Positions 1-9,276 of a stretch of 64,000 nt of DNA are shown one piece after another. The translations under genes and the position numbers were made by a program. Origin of the DNA: Butyrivibrio sp. AE3009. GTDB taxonomy: Bacteria > Bacillota > Clostridia > Lachnospirales > Lachnospiraceae. Numbering within the stretch: the stretch's first letter is position 1; each line of letters starts with the position of its first letter. The stretch is from positions 62,001-126,000 of the forward strand of contig NZ_ATVS01000002.1 in assembly GCF_000420845.1 (NCBI RefSeq), read 5' to 3'. The notes under the pieces are model-generated. The model did not search any database. It saw only the letters and a list, made by a program, of their open reading frames with translations, and was not told the origin of the DNA.

Positions 1-3000
1 ATATTTTGATCGAGGAAGAGTTATCTGAAGAGCAAGACCTTACAGGGATAGATGAGTCGGAGGAGGTTATTTCCGACGAAGAGGTTGATGTGATCTCCGC
101 ATCAGAGGGAGATGATACGGAGTTTGACGATACAGAATATGAATTATCGGCTGAGGAAGAGGACATATCTGACCCGGCTGATTCTGATGAGATCATTCCG
201 CCGGGGGGCGCCATGGAAGTGGAAGAACCCATGGAAGTGGATGATCCTGTTCTTGATGAGGAAATATTTACGGATTCTGCCGGCCTTATGTCGATAGAAC
301 CCGTTACTTCTGCGCTTTCATCTGCCTATATTCCGGGCACCTTACCAAACTTAAGAAATCAGTCTCCATATGGAAGCTGCTGGGCTCATGCATCGATGGC
401 TCTTGCTGAGATGAGTCTTATAAAGCAGGGGATTGTAAGTAAAGATGTGGATCTTTCGGAACTTCATCTTGCTTATTTTTGTTATAACTCTGTAACGGAT
501 CCCTTGGGAGGAACCCAGGGAGACAAAAACCAGGCGATACTTGAAAGCGGCAGCACGCTGCTGGACCGCGGTGGTTCTGCGGAGTTTGCCCAGAATGTTC
601 TCGCATCCTGGACCGGAGCTGCTGACGAAGATACCGCTAATTACAAGGACATGGCAGGTCAGGCCAACGCCGGAGGGCTGGATTCGTCAATAGCCTACGA
701 GGACGCAGCTCACCTTACTCATTATTTTGAAACAAATCTGAATACCTCCAATATAGAGAACGTCAAGAAACTGGTTGCCCAGTGCGGCGCTGTATCAGTG
801 GGTTATGGAGCCATTAACTCAAGAAAGACAGCCATCAGTAATGGGGTATACAACAGCACCTACAATTCTTACTATAACCCCAACGCTCAGAATGCCAACC
901 ATGAAGTTACGATCGTGGGCTGGGATGATGATTTTCCCAAGAGCCATTTTACCAACGCTCCTGCGGGCAACGGTGCCTATCTTGTAAGAAACAGCTGGAA
1001 AGAAGGCAATTACAGTAATATGCAGGATTATTACGGGTATTTCTGGATGTCCTATTATGAGCCTTCACTTACCGGCAAGGCTTTTGCAGCTGTATACGAT
1101 GCAGCAGATAAGTATGACAACAACTATCAATACGACGGCGGAATGGCAACCTCACAGGCTTATGACTGCTCAAAGGCTGCAAATGTTTTTGAGATCAGCG
1201 GAAACAGTGATATAGAAGAGCTTCAGGCCGTATCCTTCTACACCGCAAGCTCAGATGTGGACTATACCGTTAAGATATATGTCAATCCCGATAGCAGTCA
1301 GGGACCTGAGAGCGGAATATATGTGCCTGAGTGTACCACCACGGGAAAAACAACCTTCGCAGGATATTATACGGTGCCTCTTGAAAATTCCGTTATGCTG
1401 GACCACGGAACCCGCTTTGCTGCAGTTGTGGAATTGTCCGATTCCGGGAGAAATGCTTCCTTCGGAGCGGAGTATGGCTACACCGGTTCCTGGTACAAAA
1501 CGACGGTAAGCTCAAGCAGTAACCAGAGCTATATTTATACCAACAACAGATGGGTTGATTACAAGGTAATCAATAGCTATTTCCGTCAGGGAAATATCCG
1601 AATCAAAGCATTCACCAAGAACTGCGTATCATATTCGGTGCCTGTGATAACGCCTGTAACGGTGACTTTTGATGCCGGTTCGGGAAGTGTATCGGTATCC
1701 GAGATTACAGCAATACCCGGAAATGAGTATGGTGACCTTCCGGAAGCAGTAAGAACCGGGTACATCTTTGACGGCTGGTACACAGAGAGAACAAACGGAA
1801 GCAAGGTTACTTCAGCCTCAACGGTGATAAGTGAGAATCACACGCTGTATGCCCACTATACACCGATAACCTACAAGATCATCTACAATGCCAACGGTGG
1901 AACGGGATCCATGTCTCCATCAAGCGCTGTGTATGACACAAACGTTACATTGACTGTAAATGGTTTTACCAGAGACAGATATAACTTTATTGGATGGAAT
2001 ACAAGGGCAGATGGTCAGGGAACATCCTATGGCGACAAAGCGGTTGTTAGGAATCTGCTGTCAACTCAGAATGCCGGCATAACACTGTATGCGCAGTGGG
2101 AGGCTGAGCCTGAACCTGAACCCGAGCCAGAACCTGAGCCGGAGCCTGAACCCGAGCCCGAACCTGAGCCGGAGCCCGAACCTGAACCGGATCCTACACC
2201 GGCTCCGGATCCCACACCGGCTCCGGATCCTACACCAGACCCAGAGCCTGACCCGGAACCCGCACCTGAGCCCGGTTCGGATTTTACACCAAGTCCTACA
2301 CCGACACCGACACCGGATCCCACACCGGCTCCGGATCCTACACCGGACCCAGAGCCTGAACCCGAGCCTGAGCCTGAACCTGAACCTGAGCCAATCCCCG
2401 ATCCGGATCCGATAGTAGATAAATACATCGTTATAAGGGACGATGCCTACAGTGATCTGTCAGGATTCGACATGCTGACAGGAAGAAGTAAGACTCTGCA
2501 TGTGGAATTCAGCAATGGTGATTCATATGACGGCAGAGTATATTGGAGCAGTGATAACGCTAACGTGGCAACTGTAAGTACCGGTGGTACAGTAGCCGCC
2601 AAGATGCCGGGGAGTGCGACAATACAGGCAGTCAGTGCGGACGGAGAATACAGTGCTGTAGCTTCCGTAAATGTTAAACTGGCAGCAACCGGAATCAAAT
2701 TGGATAAAACTACAGTATCTCTGGGCGTAGGAGAGAGTGCGGTCATAAGCGCAGCTATCCTTCCTGCTGAAGCAGAGCAGAAGCTTGTATGGAGCTCTTC
2801 AGATACCGCAGTTGCCCTGGTGAATCAAAGCGGAGAAGTGAGCGCAGTTTCTAATGGGCAGGCAACCATAACGGTGGCCACCACAGACGGAACCGGAGTT
2901 ACCGGAACCTGCATTGTAACTGTGGGCAAAGCTGTTGAGAGCGTAAGGATAGAGGACGGCGGAGCTGTATCGGTAGCAGCCGGCAAAAATCTCAAACTCA

Positions 3001-4640
3001 GCGCAGTATTAAGCAGCGAAGATGAAGATGCTTCTTTGAACAAAGCCTATACCTGGGAAGTTAAGGGCGGCACCGGTTTTGCAACCATCAAATCCGACGG
3101 AACCCTCACAGGTGTTAACGAAGGAACGGTTACGGTAACACTTACCGCAGCCAACGGCGTATCTGATTCCAAAGAGTATTTTGTATATGTTCCCGTCAAA
3201 AAAGCGGTGATGCTGCAGTCAAGCGTTGTCATCTCCCCGGGAAGTAGCTATGCCCTTGGAGTAAACATAGTTCCTACAGTAACAAACGCAAGTGAAGGAG
3301 GACAGGCAACACTTGAATCCGGCGTAAAATGGAGTATTGACGCCGCATATTCCAAGTATCTGACTGTTGATGAGGAAACAGGTGTCGTTACTGCGGGAGA
3401 GCTGATAAAGAGCAATATTCCCGTCAAGGCCACCTATAAACCTTATGGCGCAGCAGCCAAGACCCTGACCTGCAAGGTATCTGTCAAGAACCAGACTTTC
3501 AGTGGATTTAGCCTAAGTCAGAGCAGCGTATCCCTGACAGGTGGCAAGCAGGCTACGGTAAATGCCAGGTTTTCTCCTGTTGTTCCCAAAGAGGGCGGCG
3601 TAACCTGGAGCATTGCAGAGGGCGGAGATTATATTGAGATAAGTGACAGCTCCGATGCCTATATCACGATAAAGGCACTTCCTACAGCAGTCGAGAGAAC
3701 TGCGGTTATCATTGCTACAGCCAAGGCAGATCCCGAAAAGACAGCCAAATGCACCATAACCATCAAGCCTGAGGCTGAGTCCATAAAAGTATATAAGGAC
3801 CAGCTTGATATCACAGGCGGCAAGTTTGACCTAGCCAAGGGAACCGCTAAGGCCCTGAAGGTAAGTGTACTGGCACTTGATGGATTATCCCCGGCAAGTA
3901 ACCAGAAGGTTGTCTACAAAGTTGATAATGCCTCTGTTGCCACTGTAGGAACCAGCGGTAAGGTAACAGCCAAGAATAACGGAACCGCCACTATTACAGT
4001 GATATCTGCTGAAGATGGCGCTGTTTTTGCCACCTGTACGGTGAATGTAGTCACTCTGTCATTAGACAAGACTGATGCCGTAATGGGACTTAAAGACGGT
4101 AATAATACCCTTACAATAAGCCCTATGGGCGTTACAGAGGATACTGAGCTTGTATGGACCATAAGCGACGCAGCAAGGGTTAAGGCCCATCTTGAGGAGA
4201 ATGGTGAACAGCTTAAGTCTCTTGAAGGAAAAGGAACAGCCAAACTCGTTATTGAGGGTGTTAACTCAGGCAAGATCAAGGTTACAGCCTGTGTAAAAGG
4301 AACCAACAAGAAGGCTTATTGCACCGTTACCATATATTCACATGTAACAGGCCTTAAGATAAGCGGACTTGGAAATCCGGTTTCCGATGAAGACTTCGAT
4401 TATATCAAGTCGATCAAAAAAGGAAAGACCTCTACAATAAAAGCGACACCGGAGTATTACAAATATACCGGTAAAAAATATGTACTTAGCACAGCGGTGA
4501 CTTATAGAAGCAGTAATCCCGAGATAGTGACGGTATCAGATGCCGGCAAGATAGCGGGAATAAGTCCCGGCATAGCCTACATCACCATCACCACTGTTGA
4601 TGGCGGATTTAGCAAGGTAGTAAAGGTTACTGTCAAATAA
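1..4640 (+). CDS. Secreted C1 (papain-like) cysteine protease with Pro-Glu linker and Ig-like repeats, 5' end missing
   Basis: The reading frame is open to the left edge and no signal peptide is visible, so the true start lies upstream. The TTG at position 6 is only the first possible start seen; residues are counted from it. An acidic stretch (1-90) precedes a papain-like domain (about 105-380) with catalytic Cys125 (GSCWAH), His299 (NHEVTIVGW) and Asn329 (RNSW). A beta-rich region follows (380-545). Two InlB/Listeria-Bacteroides-type repeats (about 553-617 and 622-698, with FDGWY and FIGWN cores) come next. A Pro-Glu/Pro-Thr linker (about 700-805) leads to at least seven Big_2-like Ig domains to the C-terminus. 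No LPXTG motif is seen. The architecture indicates an exported or surface-bound protease acting on external protein. Function is inferred from the intact catalytic triad; the substrate is unknown. Confidence 0.88.
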   Translation, partial: ILIEEELSEEQDLTGIDESEEVISDEEVDVISASEGDDTEFDDTEYELSAEEEDISDPADSDEIIPPGGAMEVEEPMEVDDPVLDEEIFTDSAGLMSIEPVTSALSSAYIPGTLPNLRNQSPYGSCWAHASMALAEMSLIKQGIVSKDVDLSELHLAYFCYNSVTDPLGGTQGDKNQAILESGSTLLDRGGSAEFAQNVLASWTGAADEDTANYKDMAGQANAGGLDSSIAYEDAAHLTHYFETNLNTSNIENVKKLVAQCGAVSVGYGAINSRKTAISNGVYNSTYNSYYNPNAQNANHEVTIVGWDDDFPKSHFTNAPAGNGAYLVRNSWKEGNYSNMQDYYGYFWMSYYEPSLTGKAFAAVYDAADKYDNNYQYDGGMATSQAYDCSKAANVFEISGNSDIEELQAVSFYTASSDVDYTVKIYVNPDSSQGPESGIYVPECTTTGKTTFAGYYTVPLENSVMLDHGTRFAAVVELSDSGRNASFGAEYGYTGSWYKTTVSSSSNQSYIYTNNRWVDYKVINSYFRQGNIRIKAFTKNCVSYSVPVITPVTVTFDAGSGSVSVSEITAIPGNEYGDLPEAVRTGYIFDGWYTERTNGSKVTSASTVISENHTLYAHYTPITYKIIYNANGGTGSMSPSSAVYDTNVTLTVNGFTRDRYNFIGWNTRADGQGTSYGDKAVVRNLLSTQNAGITLYAQWEAEPEPEPEPEPEPEPEPEPEPEPEPEPEPDPTPAPDPTPAPDPTPDPEPDPEPAPEPGSDFTPSPTPTPTPDPTPAPDPTPDPEPEPEPEPEPEPEPIPDPDPIVDKYIVIRDDAYSDLSGFDMLTGRSKTLHVEFSNGDSYDGRVYWSSDNANVATVSTGGTVAAKMPGSATIQAVSADGEYSAVASVNVKLAATGIKLDKTTVSLGVGESAVISAAILPAEAEQKLVWSSSDTAVALVNQSGEVSAVSNGQATITVATTDGTGVTGTCIVTVGKAVESVRIEDGGAVSVAAGKNLKLSAVLSSEDEDASLNKAYTWEVKGGTGFATIKSDGTLTGVNEGTVTVTLTAANGVSDSKEYFVYVPVKKAVMLQSSVVISPGSSYALGVNIVPTVTNASEGGQATLESGVKWSIDAAYSKYLTVDEETGVVTAGELIKSNIPVKATYKPYGAAAKTLTCKVSVKNQTFSGFSLSQSSVSLTGGKQATVNARFSPVVPKEGGVTWSIAEGGDYIEISDSSDAYITIKALPTAVERTAVIIATAKADPEKTAKCTITIKPEAESIKVYKDQLDITGGKFDLAKGTAKALKVSVLALDGLSPASNQKVVYKVDNASVATVGTSGKVTAKNNGTATITVISAEDGAVFATCTVNVVTLSLDKTDAVMGLKDGNNTLTISPMGVTEDTELVWTISDAARVKAHLEENGEQLKSLEGKGTAKLVIEGVNSGKIKVTACVKGTNKKAYCTVTIYSHVTGLKISGLGNPVSDEDFDYIKSIKKGKTSTIKATPEYYKYTGKKYVLSTAVTYRSSNPEIVTVSDAGKIAGISPGIAYITITTVDGGFSKVVKVTVK
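2101..2415 (+). repeat. Pro-Glu/Pro-Thr coding repeat inside the protease gene
   Basis: This low-complexity tract of GAR-CCN codons encodes alternating Pro-Glu with Pro-Asp and Pro-Thr blocks. It contains a near-exact 47-bp duplication (2205-2251 and 2313-2359, one mismatch) 108 bp apart. The duplication suggests growth by slippage or unequal recombination in frame. It makes a stiff extended linker between the catalytic part and the Ig-like stalk. Confidence 0.85.
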
Positions 4641-4667
4641 AAAGCATATTGCCAAATGTCCGGAAAA

Positions 4668-4694
4668 GGGGCGTCTTACAGACGTCTCTTTTTT
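4668..4694 (+). terminator. Intrinsic terminator of the protease gene
   Basis: An 8-bp GC-rich stem (two G-U pairs) with loop TTACA is followed directly by six T, 27 bp after the stop codon. Confidence 0.85.
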
Positions 4695-4844
4695 GGTGAA
4701 TTACGAACATTTATTTCCAATAAATTGTTATTTATTATAGACCTGCCTGATTTTATGATTATTATCAGATAATCCCTTTTTATTACTGCAAAAATGTTCA
4801 AAATCCATTATAATATTCCACGTGTGATTAAGAGGATTACTTGG

Positions 4845-5309
4845 ATGATGAACCAGACAGAAATTACTTTTTTACAAAAGAAAATCGCAGATTATCCCGA
4901 GAGAATAGCAAAGCTCCAAAAGAGACAGGAGATGATAGCTATCCCCGCAGCAACAGAGATAGACGCAGCGATCAAGGGGCTGAACGCCTATATCATTCAG
5001 CTGACGGCTACTAAGAGCGCCTTCGACAAGATTGAAGCAGAGGCGGGGGAAGATACAGATAAGCTGATGAGACTATCTGAGGAATATTCTTCGCAGAACG
5101 GTGATGTTCCCGAGACCTGCAGATTAAGTCTTGTGCAGATACAGCATATTCTCATGACAGTGAAGACACATACAGCATCGCTGGGAGAACTTATCGACAA
5201 TGCTGCCTCTGCCAGAGAGAAACTGGAACTTGCCCGTAAACACAAGAAGACTCTTGATGTGGTCAATCTTTTAAGAATGATAGAAAAGGGAGACGGATAC
5301 AGGTTATGA
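4845..5309 (+). CDS. Hypothetical coiled-coil protein, first gene of a three-gene unit
   Basis: I do not recognise this 154-residue protein. It is soluble, highly charged and predicted to be almost wholly alpha-helical, with heptad-like leucine and isoleucine spacing. An ATG exists at 4794, but a TATAAT box lies at 4809-4814, inside that extended frame, so the start must be the ATG at 4845 (or 4848), behind an AGAGG site at 4831-4835. The stop overlaps the start of the next gene by 4 bp (ATGA), so the two are probably translated together and may form a complex. The third gene encodes a VWA lipoprotein. Confidence 0.7.
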   Translation: MMNQTEITFLQKKIADYPERIAKLQKRQEMIAIPAATEIDAAIKGLNAYIIQLTATKSAFDKIEAEAGEDTDKLMRLSEEYSSQNGDVPETCRLSLVQIQHILMTVKTHTASLGELIDNAASAREKLELARKHKKTLDVVNLLRMIEKGDGYRL

Positions 5310-6016
5310 AAAAAGAAAATTCCATGAAAAATGCCATATTGGGCGGAGGCTTGTTTGGAGCAGGCTTGATATCTACCGTGGCCCTTAATATGAACTCTAC
5401 AGATATCATAATAACAGCCGGAATTCAGGCACTAAGGATGTCAGTTATTGCAGGAGGCGCAGTAACAATTGTAGGCGCAGCCATGGCAGCGATAGCCACA
5501 GCTTCCATAATAGGCGAGAAGAAAAAGAATGCGCAGTTCATGGCTAAGGATATTGAAGCCAAGGAAGAAGCCATCCGCAAAAAGAAAGAAGACGTACGAG
5601 GACTTGTCACAGGCCTTATGCAGGAGGAAGAGAATTTTGTTCCTGTTGGGCAGATCCTTTTAAAAGAGATGGATGACATGGACGAGTTCGCCGAAAGAAG
5701 CGACAAGCTCTTTGAGTTTAATGATATGAAGGAATTTGAGAGTATGAAGGAGATCATCTCTCAGGCCAAGACGGCTCTTTATCACAACTGCCGCGGAATA
5801 GTCAATCTCTATGTTGCCCTTGAAACCTCGGATGAATTCGTTACCGAGAGCCGGAAGATCCTTGACAGCAACAAGGAGATAAGGGACAACGCCAAGAAAT
5901 TCCTGCTGGAGCTTGCACGCTATACCAATGAGCAGAATGAAGATACCGATGCGGTAACAATGATTCAGGATTATGCGGATGCCATAGGGCAGTCCCTGAG
6001 ACATACCTATAACTAA
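5306..6016 (+). CDS. Hypothetical membrane protein with helical cytoplasmic tail
   Basis: This 236-residue protein is not recognised. Two hydrophobic stretches near the N-terminus (about 9-28 and 43-68, rich in Gly and Ala) are followed by a Lys-rich boundary (GEKKK) and a long charged helical tail (about 75-236). That layout suggests a two-pass membrane protein with a coiled-coil domain in the cytoplasm. The start overlaps the stop of the upstream coiled-coil gene, and the VWA lipoprotein gene begins 33 bp downstream behind its own AGGAGG site. The tight layout implies one transcript and a shared, unknown job at the membrane. Confidence 0.7.
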   Translation: MKKENSMKNAILGGGLFGAGLISTVALNMNSTDIIITAGIQALRMSVIAGGAVTIVGAAMAAIATASIIGEKKKNAQFMAKDIEAKEEAIRKKKEDVRGLVTGLMQEEENFVPVGQILLKEMDDMDEFAERSDKLFEFNDMKEFESMKEIISQAKTALYHNCRGIVNLYVALETSDEFVTESRKILDSNKEIRDNAKKFLLELARYTNEQNEDTDAVTMIQDYADAIGQSLRHTYN

Positions 6017-6048
6017 ATTGCCATTTCACATATAGGAGGAGTAATACT

Positions 6049-7737
6049 ATGAAAATGAAAAGATTTTTAAAGGGCGCAGCAGCTGCAGTTCTTGCTCTAT
6101 CAATGACAGCCTGCACCACAGACAATGTAACAGTCAATAACACCCAGACAAGTGCTCTTAGCTATGATGATGCGGTCAAAGAGCTCAACGCCTTCGTCAA
6201 GAACATCAATCCTCAGACGGTTTCAGCGAGACTTGATGTTGACATGGAGGAGGCTTCAGTTGCTGATTCACTGGCAGATATCGATATCTTTGATATGATG
6301 CTTAAGGGCAACGGCGAGATCAACCTTGAGATTGCAGCGCCTTCTGAGTTCAGCGGCTCTGCATATCCTGATGAGTGGCTGGTTGCAGTCGGTGAGAAAT
6401 TCAACAAGGAAGGAATCACTGTAGATGGTAAGAAAGTTACCGTTTCCGTAAGAAAGATCTCATCAGGTGAGACCCTTACTTATATCGCAGAGGGTGGTTA
6501 TGAGCCTGATCTTTATATCCCTTCCAATACAATGTGGGGTGACATGCTGGATGCCAGCGGCGTCAAGACAGTTAAGCTGGCTGACAGGATCGCAGGTAAC
6601 ACAGCCGGAATCCTGATGTCCAAGGATGCCTATGACAGCTACCATGAGAAATACGGAGAGGTTACCGTGGACGGCGTTCTGAAGGCAGCAAATGCAGGAG
6701 ATCTCGTTTTTGCATATACCAATCCTTATACTTCCGCAACAGGTATGAACATTCTGTGCTCAATGCTGTACGCTTTTGATAATTCCAATCCTCTTTCAGA
6801 CAAGGCAGAGAAAGAGCTTATCGCATATCAGGATCATGCACCTACAGCAGCTTATACAACTTCAGTTCTTAAGGCTTCCGCATCCAAGGGTATCATAGAT
6901 GCCATGGTAATGGAGGAGCAGACCTATATCAATACCAAGTCCCTTAAGGATTATGTATACACACCCGCAGGTGTTCGTCATGACCATCCCGTGTATACTT
7001 TTGGCTGGGTGAGTGATGAGAGACAGGAAGCAGCCAAGTTATTCGTTGATTACTGCTTATCTGATGACAGCCAGAAGATGGCTACAGAGCGTGGCTTCAA
7101 TCTTCATGAGGATTATGTATCTCAGGACTATGGAATGAAAGGCTCAGATTACCTTGCAGCCCAGAGAATCTGGAAGACCAACAAGAACGGTTCCCGTCCC
7201 ACCATCGCAGTTTTTGTAACCGATATTTCAGGCTCCATGAACGGTACCAGAATCAATTCCCTTAAGTCTTCACTGCTTAACACAATGCAGTATATTGATG
7301 CCAGCAGCTATGTAGGACTTGTAAGTTACAGCGACAAGGTATATATCAACCTTCCCGTTAAGCGTTTTGACAACAAGCAGAGAGCATATTTCAGCGGTGC
7401 GGTCAAAGACCTTGAGGTAGGCGGACAGACAGCAACCTATGATGCAGTACTTGTAGGAATGAACATGCTTCTGGAAGCTTCCAAGGAAGTGCCCAATGCC
7501 AACATGATGCTCTTTGTTCTTTCAGACGGAGCTCAAAACGCAGGCTACAAGCTTGAGAGAATCACACCTATCGTTGGCGGACTCGGAGTATCTGTTTACA
7601 CCATCGGTTATGAGATGGAAGATTCCGACAAGAAGGAACTTCAGACACTTTCAGGAATCAACGAGGCTGTATGTATTGACGCCGACGCAGACGATATCGT
7701 AAATGAGCTTAGAAATCTCTTTAATGTAAACATGTAA
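6049..7737 (+). CDS. von Willebrand factor A domain lipoprotein with solute-binding-like N-terminal half
   Basis: This is a 562-residue lipoprotein. The signal peptide ends in a lipobox (SMTAC, Cys22). Residues about 40-350 resemble the fold of extracellular solute-binding proteins, judged by length and pattern only. Residues about 383-560 are a VWA domain with a complete MIDAS metal site: Asp392-x-Ser394-x-Ser396 (DISGS), the Thr in GGQTATYD and the Asp in VLSDG. VWA domains with intact MIDAS bind protein partners through a divalent metal, so this is likely an outward-facing adhesion or assembly protein. It ends the three-gene unit and is followed by a strong terminator. No permease or ATPase lies nearby, so ordinary transport is unlikely. 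Confidence 0.82.
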   Translation: MKMKRFLKGAAAAVLALSMTACTTDNVTVNNTQTSALSYDDAVKELNAFVKNINPQTVSARLDVDMEEASVADSLADIDIFDMMLKGNGEINLEIAAPSEFSGSAYPDEWLVAVGEKFNKEGITVDGKKVTVSVRKISSGETLTYIAEGGYEPDLYIPSNTMWGDMLDASGVKTVKLADRIAGNTAGILMSKDAYDSYHEKYGEVTVDGVLKAANAGDLVFAYTNPYTSATGMNILCSMLYAFDNSNPLSDKAEKELIAYQDHAPTAAYTTSVLKASASKGIIDAMVMEEQTYINTKSLKDYVYTPAGVRHDHPVYTFGWVSDERQEAAKLFVDYCLSDDSQKMATERGFNLHEDYVSQDYGMKGSDYLAAQRIWKTNKNGSRPTIAVFVTDISGSMNGTRINSLKSSLLNTMQYIDASSYVGLVSYSDKVYINLPVKRFDNKQRAYFSGAVKDLEVGGQTATYDAVLVGMNMLLEASKEVPNANMMLFVLSDGAQNAGYKLERITPIVGGLGVSVYTIGYEMEDSDKKELQTLSGINEAVCIDADADDIVNELRNLFNVNM

Positions 7738-7749
7738 CACCAGGGTAAT

Positions 7750-7799
7750 AAGTCTTCCCGAATGCCAAGCTCGCTTGGCAATTCGAGGAAGACTTTTTT
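7750..7799 (+). terminator. Long intrinsic terminator after the VWA gene
   Basis: A near-perfect stem of about 20 bp (AAGTCTTCC / GGAAGACTT outer arms, GCCAAG / CTTGGC inner arms) ends in TTTTTT. It begins 13 bp after the stop codon. Confidence 0.92.
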
Positions 7800-7931
7800 A
7801 CCCGCCAAAACACGAGGAAAAAAGCAGGGGTTAGGGGCCCCGCGATTTCCGAGTGGTTTGTAGGAGTGCGAGAATGCGAAGCATGGAGCAATCCGGGGTG
7901 TTACATGTGTGTAAAGGGACTCAAAATTTTT
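7800..7931. other. Gene-free stretch, possible interspersed repeat remnant
   Basis: No credible gene is seen in these 130 bases. The base composition (CCCC and GGGG runs, GCGAGAATGCGAAGCAT) differs from the AT-rich promoter that follows. It may be an intergenic repeat carried elsewhere in the genome, but no second copy occurs in this window. Confidence 0.3.
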
Positions 7932-7960
7932 TTGCCACATTTTTATTTCCTTCGTATAAA
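7932..7960 (+). promoter_or_regulatory. Promoter for the double-glycine-leader gene
   Basis: TTGCCA (7932-7937) and TATAAA (7955-7960) are separated by 17 bp, with transcription expected from about 7967, 47 bp before the ATG. Confidence 0.6.
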
Positions 7961-8013
7961 TAAGAGAGTAAGAAAATAAACAAAAAATACCGTTAGAATT
8001 GGAGGAAAATAAA

Positions 8014-8250
8014 ATGTCAGAGATAATCATGGTAAAAGATAATGAACTTGAAAATATCGCAGGCGGCGCAGCAGGAACTGCTTCAACACCAAGATTTGCC
8101 ATCGGAGATAAGGTTATGCTCCTTATTTACCCCGAATTTGGAGTGGGCACTGTCATGAATGTATATATGCAGGCATCAATGTGGAAATGTGTTGTAAGAT
8201 TTGATTCCGGTATGATAGATGCTTCTGATATCGAGTTCATTCCTGCATAA
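8014..8250 (+). CDS. Small protein with double-glycine leader and SH3-like core
   Basis: This is a 78-residue protein. The TTG at 7999 could start the frame, but GGAGG at 8001-8005 is the ribosome binding site, so the ATG at 8014 is chosen. The N-terminus (residues about 1-18, VKDNELENIAGG) matches the ELxxIxGG leaders that direct peptides to PCAT-type peptidase/ABC exporters. Instead of a short bacteriocin core, what follows (about 29-76) reads like a small SH3/KOW-type beta barrel: FAIGDKV, GVGTV, WKCVVRFDSG and a closing DIEFIP. It has one Cys and no Thr/Ser/Cys-rich lanthipeptide core. No exporter or modifying enzyme lies beside it. It has its own promoter and terminator. Function is unknown. 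Confidence 0.75.
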   Translation: MSEIIMVKDNELENIAGGAAGTASTPRFAIGDKVMLLIYPEFGVGTVMNVYMQASMWKCVVRFDSGMIDASDIEFIPA

Positions 8251-8276
8251 AAAAACTAAAAATCATGTAAATTCTA

Positions 8277-8300
8277 AAGCCGCCAACCGTGCGGCTTTTT
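8277..8300 (+). terminator. Intrinsic terminator after the leader-peptide gene
   Basis: AAGCCGC and GCGGCTT pair around a 7-base loop and run into five T, 26 bp after the stop codon. Confidence 0.9.
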
Positions 8301-8313
8301 CATGGGAGGATAC

Positions 8314-8346
8314 ATGATTAAAGGAGGTTTATCGCAGTGGGATTAA
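8314..8346 (+). CDS. Possible 10-codon leader ORF overlapping the next start
   Basis: An ATG at 8314 follows GGGAGGA (8304-8310) and opens a 10-residue frame that ends at the TAA at 8344-8346, just inside the 44-codon gene starting at 8337. The overlap would allow translational coupling. It is too short to judge coding potential and may be chance. Confidence 0.25.
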   Translation: MIKGGLSQWD

Positions 8347-8471
8347 ATGATCTCGGCAGTATATTAACTAAAGCGGGTTCTACGCTCAAGGATTCCGCGA
8401 TTCGAAGTGCTCAGGCCATTAAGCTTGAGCAACAGATCACAACACTTAAACGTGAGATTCCTTGCCATTAA
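8337..8471 (+). pseudogene. Truncated small gene (N-terminal fragment)
   Basis: A GTG start sits 9 bp after a perfect AAGGAGG (8321-8327) and opens a 44-residue frame beginning MGLNDLGSILTKAG. The first 40 residues resemble the N-terminus of a common Firmicutes family of small proteins (GLFDK-type start, a charged helix, then a zinc-ribbon tail). Here the frame stops soon after the helix and no Cys pair follows. The excellent ribosome site attached to a stub suggests a gene that has lost its 3' end. It could also be a real short peptide. The bases 8472-8528 hold nothing recognisable. Confidence 0.4.
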
Positions 8472-8528
8472 CGACCTTGCCGGCTTCATCATCTGATGAC
8501 AATCATCAAATTATCATCAACATTTGTT

Positions 8529-9113
8529 TTATGACAGTTTTTTCAATGTGTTATCAAACATTTCTACGCATATATCAGCCATGCGCTGTTCGCTTTCCTG
8601 CATCCCTTCTCTGAACCAGCTGATAAGTATCTGGAAAAAGGCTGCTTCTAAAGCAAGCCTGATGTATTTGATCTCTGTATCTGTTGTAGGATACAGAAGT
8701 TCTGATATGGACCTGCCGGAAAAGAGCTCACGTTTCAATATACCTGCCTGATCAAACAGGGCAATGGTTTCTTTATCCTCGCGGATGGTACGGAAAACAT
8801 CTTCAAACCACTGATGAGGATTCTCATGCAGTTCTGGTTTTTCACAAATTTCTGCTATGCTTTTTATCAGTCTGTTACCGAGTTCATGCAAAATATCTTC
8901 CTTGTCAGTATAGTTGCGGTAGAAGGCAGTACGTGAAACTCCGGCACGACGCACGATCTCACTGACAGTGATCTTTTCATACGGGTGTTCGCCCATTAGG
9001 TGCATCAGCGCAAGCTGAAGGCATTCTCTGGTCAGCTGGTTAGACTCTTTGTTATTCATTCGCAGAACTTCTTTTTTCTGCATTTCTGTCAAAGGTTCTT
9101 TTGTGGCAGTCAT
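8529..9113 (-). CDS. TetR-family transcriptional regulator
   Basis: This is a 194-residue repressor. The chosen ATG (9113) lies 8 bp after GAGG; longer frames upstream lack such a site. The N-terminal helix-turn-helix (about residues 30-75) shows the family pattern KITVSEIVRRAGVSRTAFYRNYTDK. The C-terminal half is the usual helical ligand-binding and dimer domain. It diverges from a radical SAM gene, with GTTACA/TGTAAC half-sites in the 160-bp gap, so it most likely represses itself and the radical SAM-degV pair in response to an unknown small molecule. Confidence 0.85.
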   Translation of the reverse strand: MTATKEPLTEMQKKEVLRMNNKESNQLTRECLQLALMHLMGEHPYEKITVSEIVRRAGVSRTAFYRNYTDKEDILHELGNRLIKSIAEICEKPELHENPHQWFEDVFRTIREDKETIALFDQAGILKRELFSGRSISELLYPTTDTEIKYIRLALEAAFFQILISWFREGMQESEQRMADICVEMFDNTLKKLS

Positions 9114-9129
9114 ATTTCTTTTCCTCGCC

Positions 9130-9252
9130 GTTACAAAATATACGATTATGTAACATCGCTCCAATTGGCACTGTTACTGTCATGTCCGAGAGTAGAGCCG
9201 TTGTATTACATTTCTTGCGGCGTTACACTTGTAACATCAAAACGATTGTAAC
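9130..9252. promoter_or_regulatory. Candidate TetR operators between divergent genes
   Basis: A perfect palindrome GTTACA-CT-TGTAAC lies at 9222-9235. A second pair of the same half-sites lies at 9130-9135 and 9149-9154, and single TGTAAC or GTTAC copies occur at 9247-9252 and about 9173. The repeated hexamer across a divergent promoter region is typical of operators of the adjacent regulator. Assignment to this TetR protein is inference. Confidence 0.6.
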
Positions 9253-9276
9253 ACATAGCGGGGAGGAATAACAAGT

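Noticed and set aside
2066..2428. Minus-strand frame coding for Gly-Ser repeats
   Set aside because: It is the antisense of the Pro-Glu codon tract in the protease gene and has no ribosome site.
7641..8102. Minus-strand frame of 153 residues
   Set aside because: It spans the VWA gene end, its terminator, the promoter and the leader-protein start, so it cannot be a real gene.
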